Part shown: one piece after another, positions 31,996 through 32,012 of the stretch
Layout of the letters: each line of letters begins with the position of its first letter
Numbering within the stretch: the stretch's first letter is position 1
NCBI GenBank assembly: GCA_902494715.1
Contig: CABUUJ010000023.1
Coordinates: 1 to 32,012, forward strand
Reading direction: 5' to 3'
DNA: 32,012 nt
DNA from: an uncultured Collinsella sp.
GTDB taxonomy: Bacteria; Actinomycetota; Coriobacteriia; Coriobacteriales; Coriobacteriaceae
Position numbers and translations under genes: made by a program
The notes under the pieces: generated by a model
Databases searched by the model: none
What the model was told of the DNA's origin: nothing
Seen by the model: the letters and a program-made list of their open reading frames with translations, nothing else

Positions 31996-32012
31996 TTCTC
32001 CTCGTCGCGTCG

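Overview
The window is GC-rich, densely coded, and almost entirely on the + strand; only one gene (a D,D-carboxypeptidase) is on the minus strand. Gene content and style (strong purine-rich ribosome sites, some GTG/TTG starts, a CCA-encoding tRNA-Ser, a LarA/LarD lactate module, tandem YhgE/Pip proteins, VanRS-like and PhoPR-like two-component systems) fit an anaerobic gut actinobacterium of the Coriobacteriia, most likely Collinsella. That placement is inference from protein resemblance and gene style; no database was searched.

Layout. 1-263: short hairpins and a terminator. 264-2705: a large protein of unknown function with a repeat-like C-terminus. 2798-2888: tRNA-Ser(GCT) with its own promoter and terminator. 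3021-4361 (minus): PBP5-type D,D-carboxypeptidase, divergent from a VanR/VanS-like pair (4559-6519). 6623-9719: pstB followed by a PhoP/PhoR-like pair, without pstSCA. 9915-11979: chain-length regulator, tyrosine kinase and PHP-type phosphatase of a Wzy-dependent polysaccharide system, without sugar-transfer genes; then a GNAT acetyltransferase. 12722-14746: htpG. 14747-15186: a 440-base gene-free stretch full of hairpins. 15187-20193: two abutting YhgE/Pip membrane proteins. 20395-24213: an EamA exporter, an M20 amidohydrolase and an MFS transporter. 24376-25689: hisS. 25947-28760: ppc. 28761-29640: a long gene-free stretch. 29641-31699: larA and larD, then another large hairpin and the window end.

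The genes are mostly independent housekeeping and envelope units. The functional groupings are cell-wall trimming plus its putative sensor, phosphate uptake plus its sensor, polysaccharide phospho-control, and lactate racemisation plus lactate transport.

The most unusual content lies between the genes. Two long nested hairpins (28784-28910 and 31721-31845) have different helices but the same internal loops (GTCCTC on the 5' side, TGCGGAAT on the 3' side), the same 4-bp joining helix and the same 2-nt bulge. That is the signature of a structure conserved through compensating changes. A second pair (14840-14939 and 22780-22869) shares a different conserved apex. These look like at least two families of gene-end structured elements that may not have been described.
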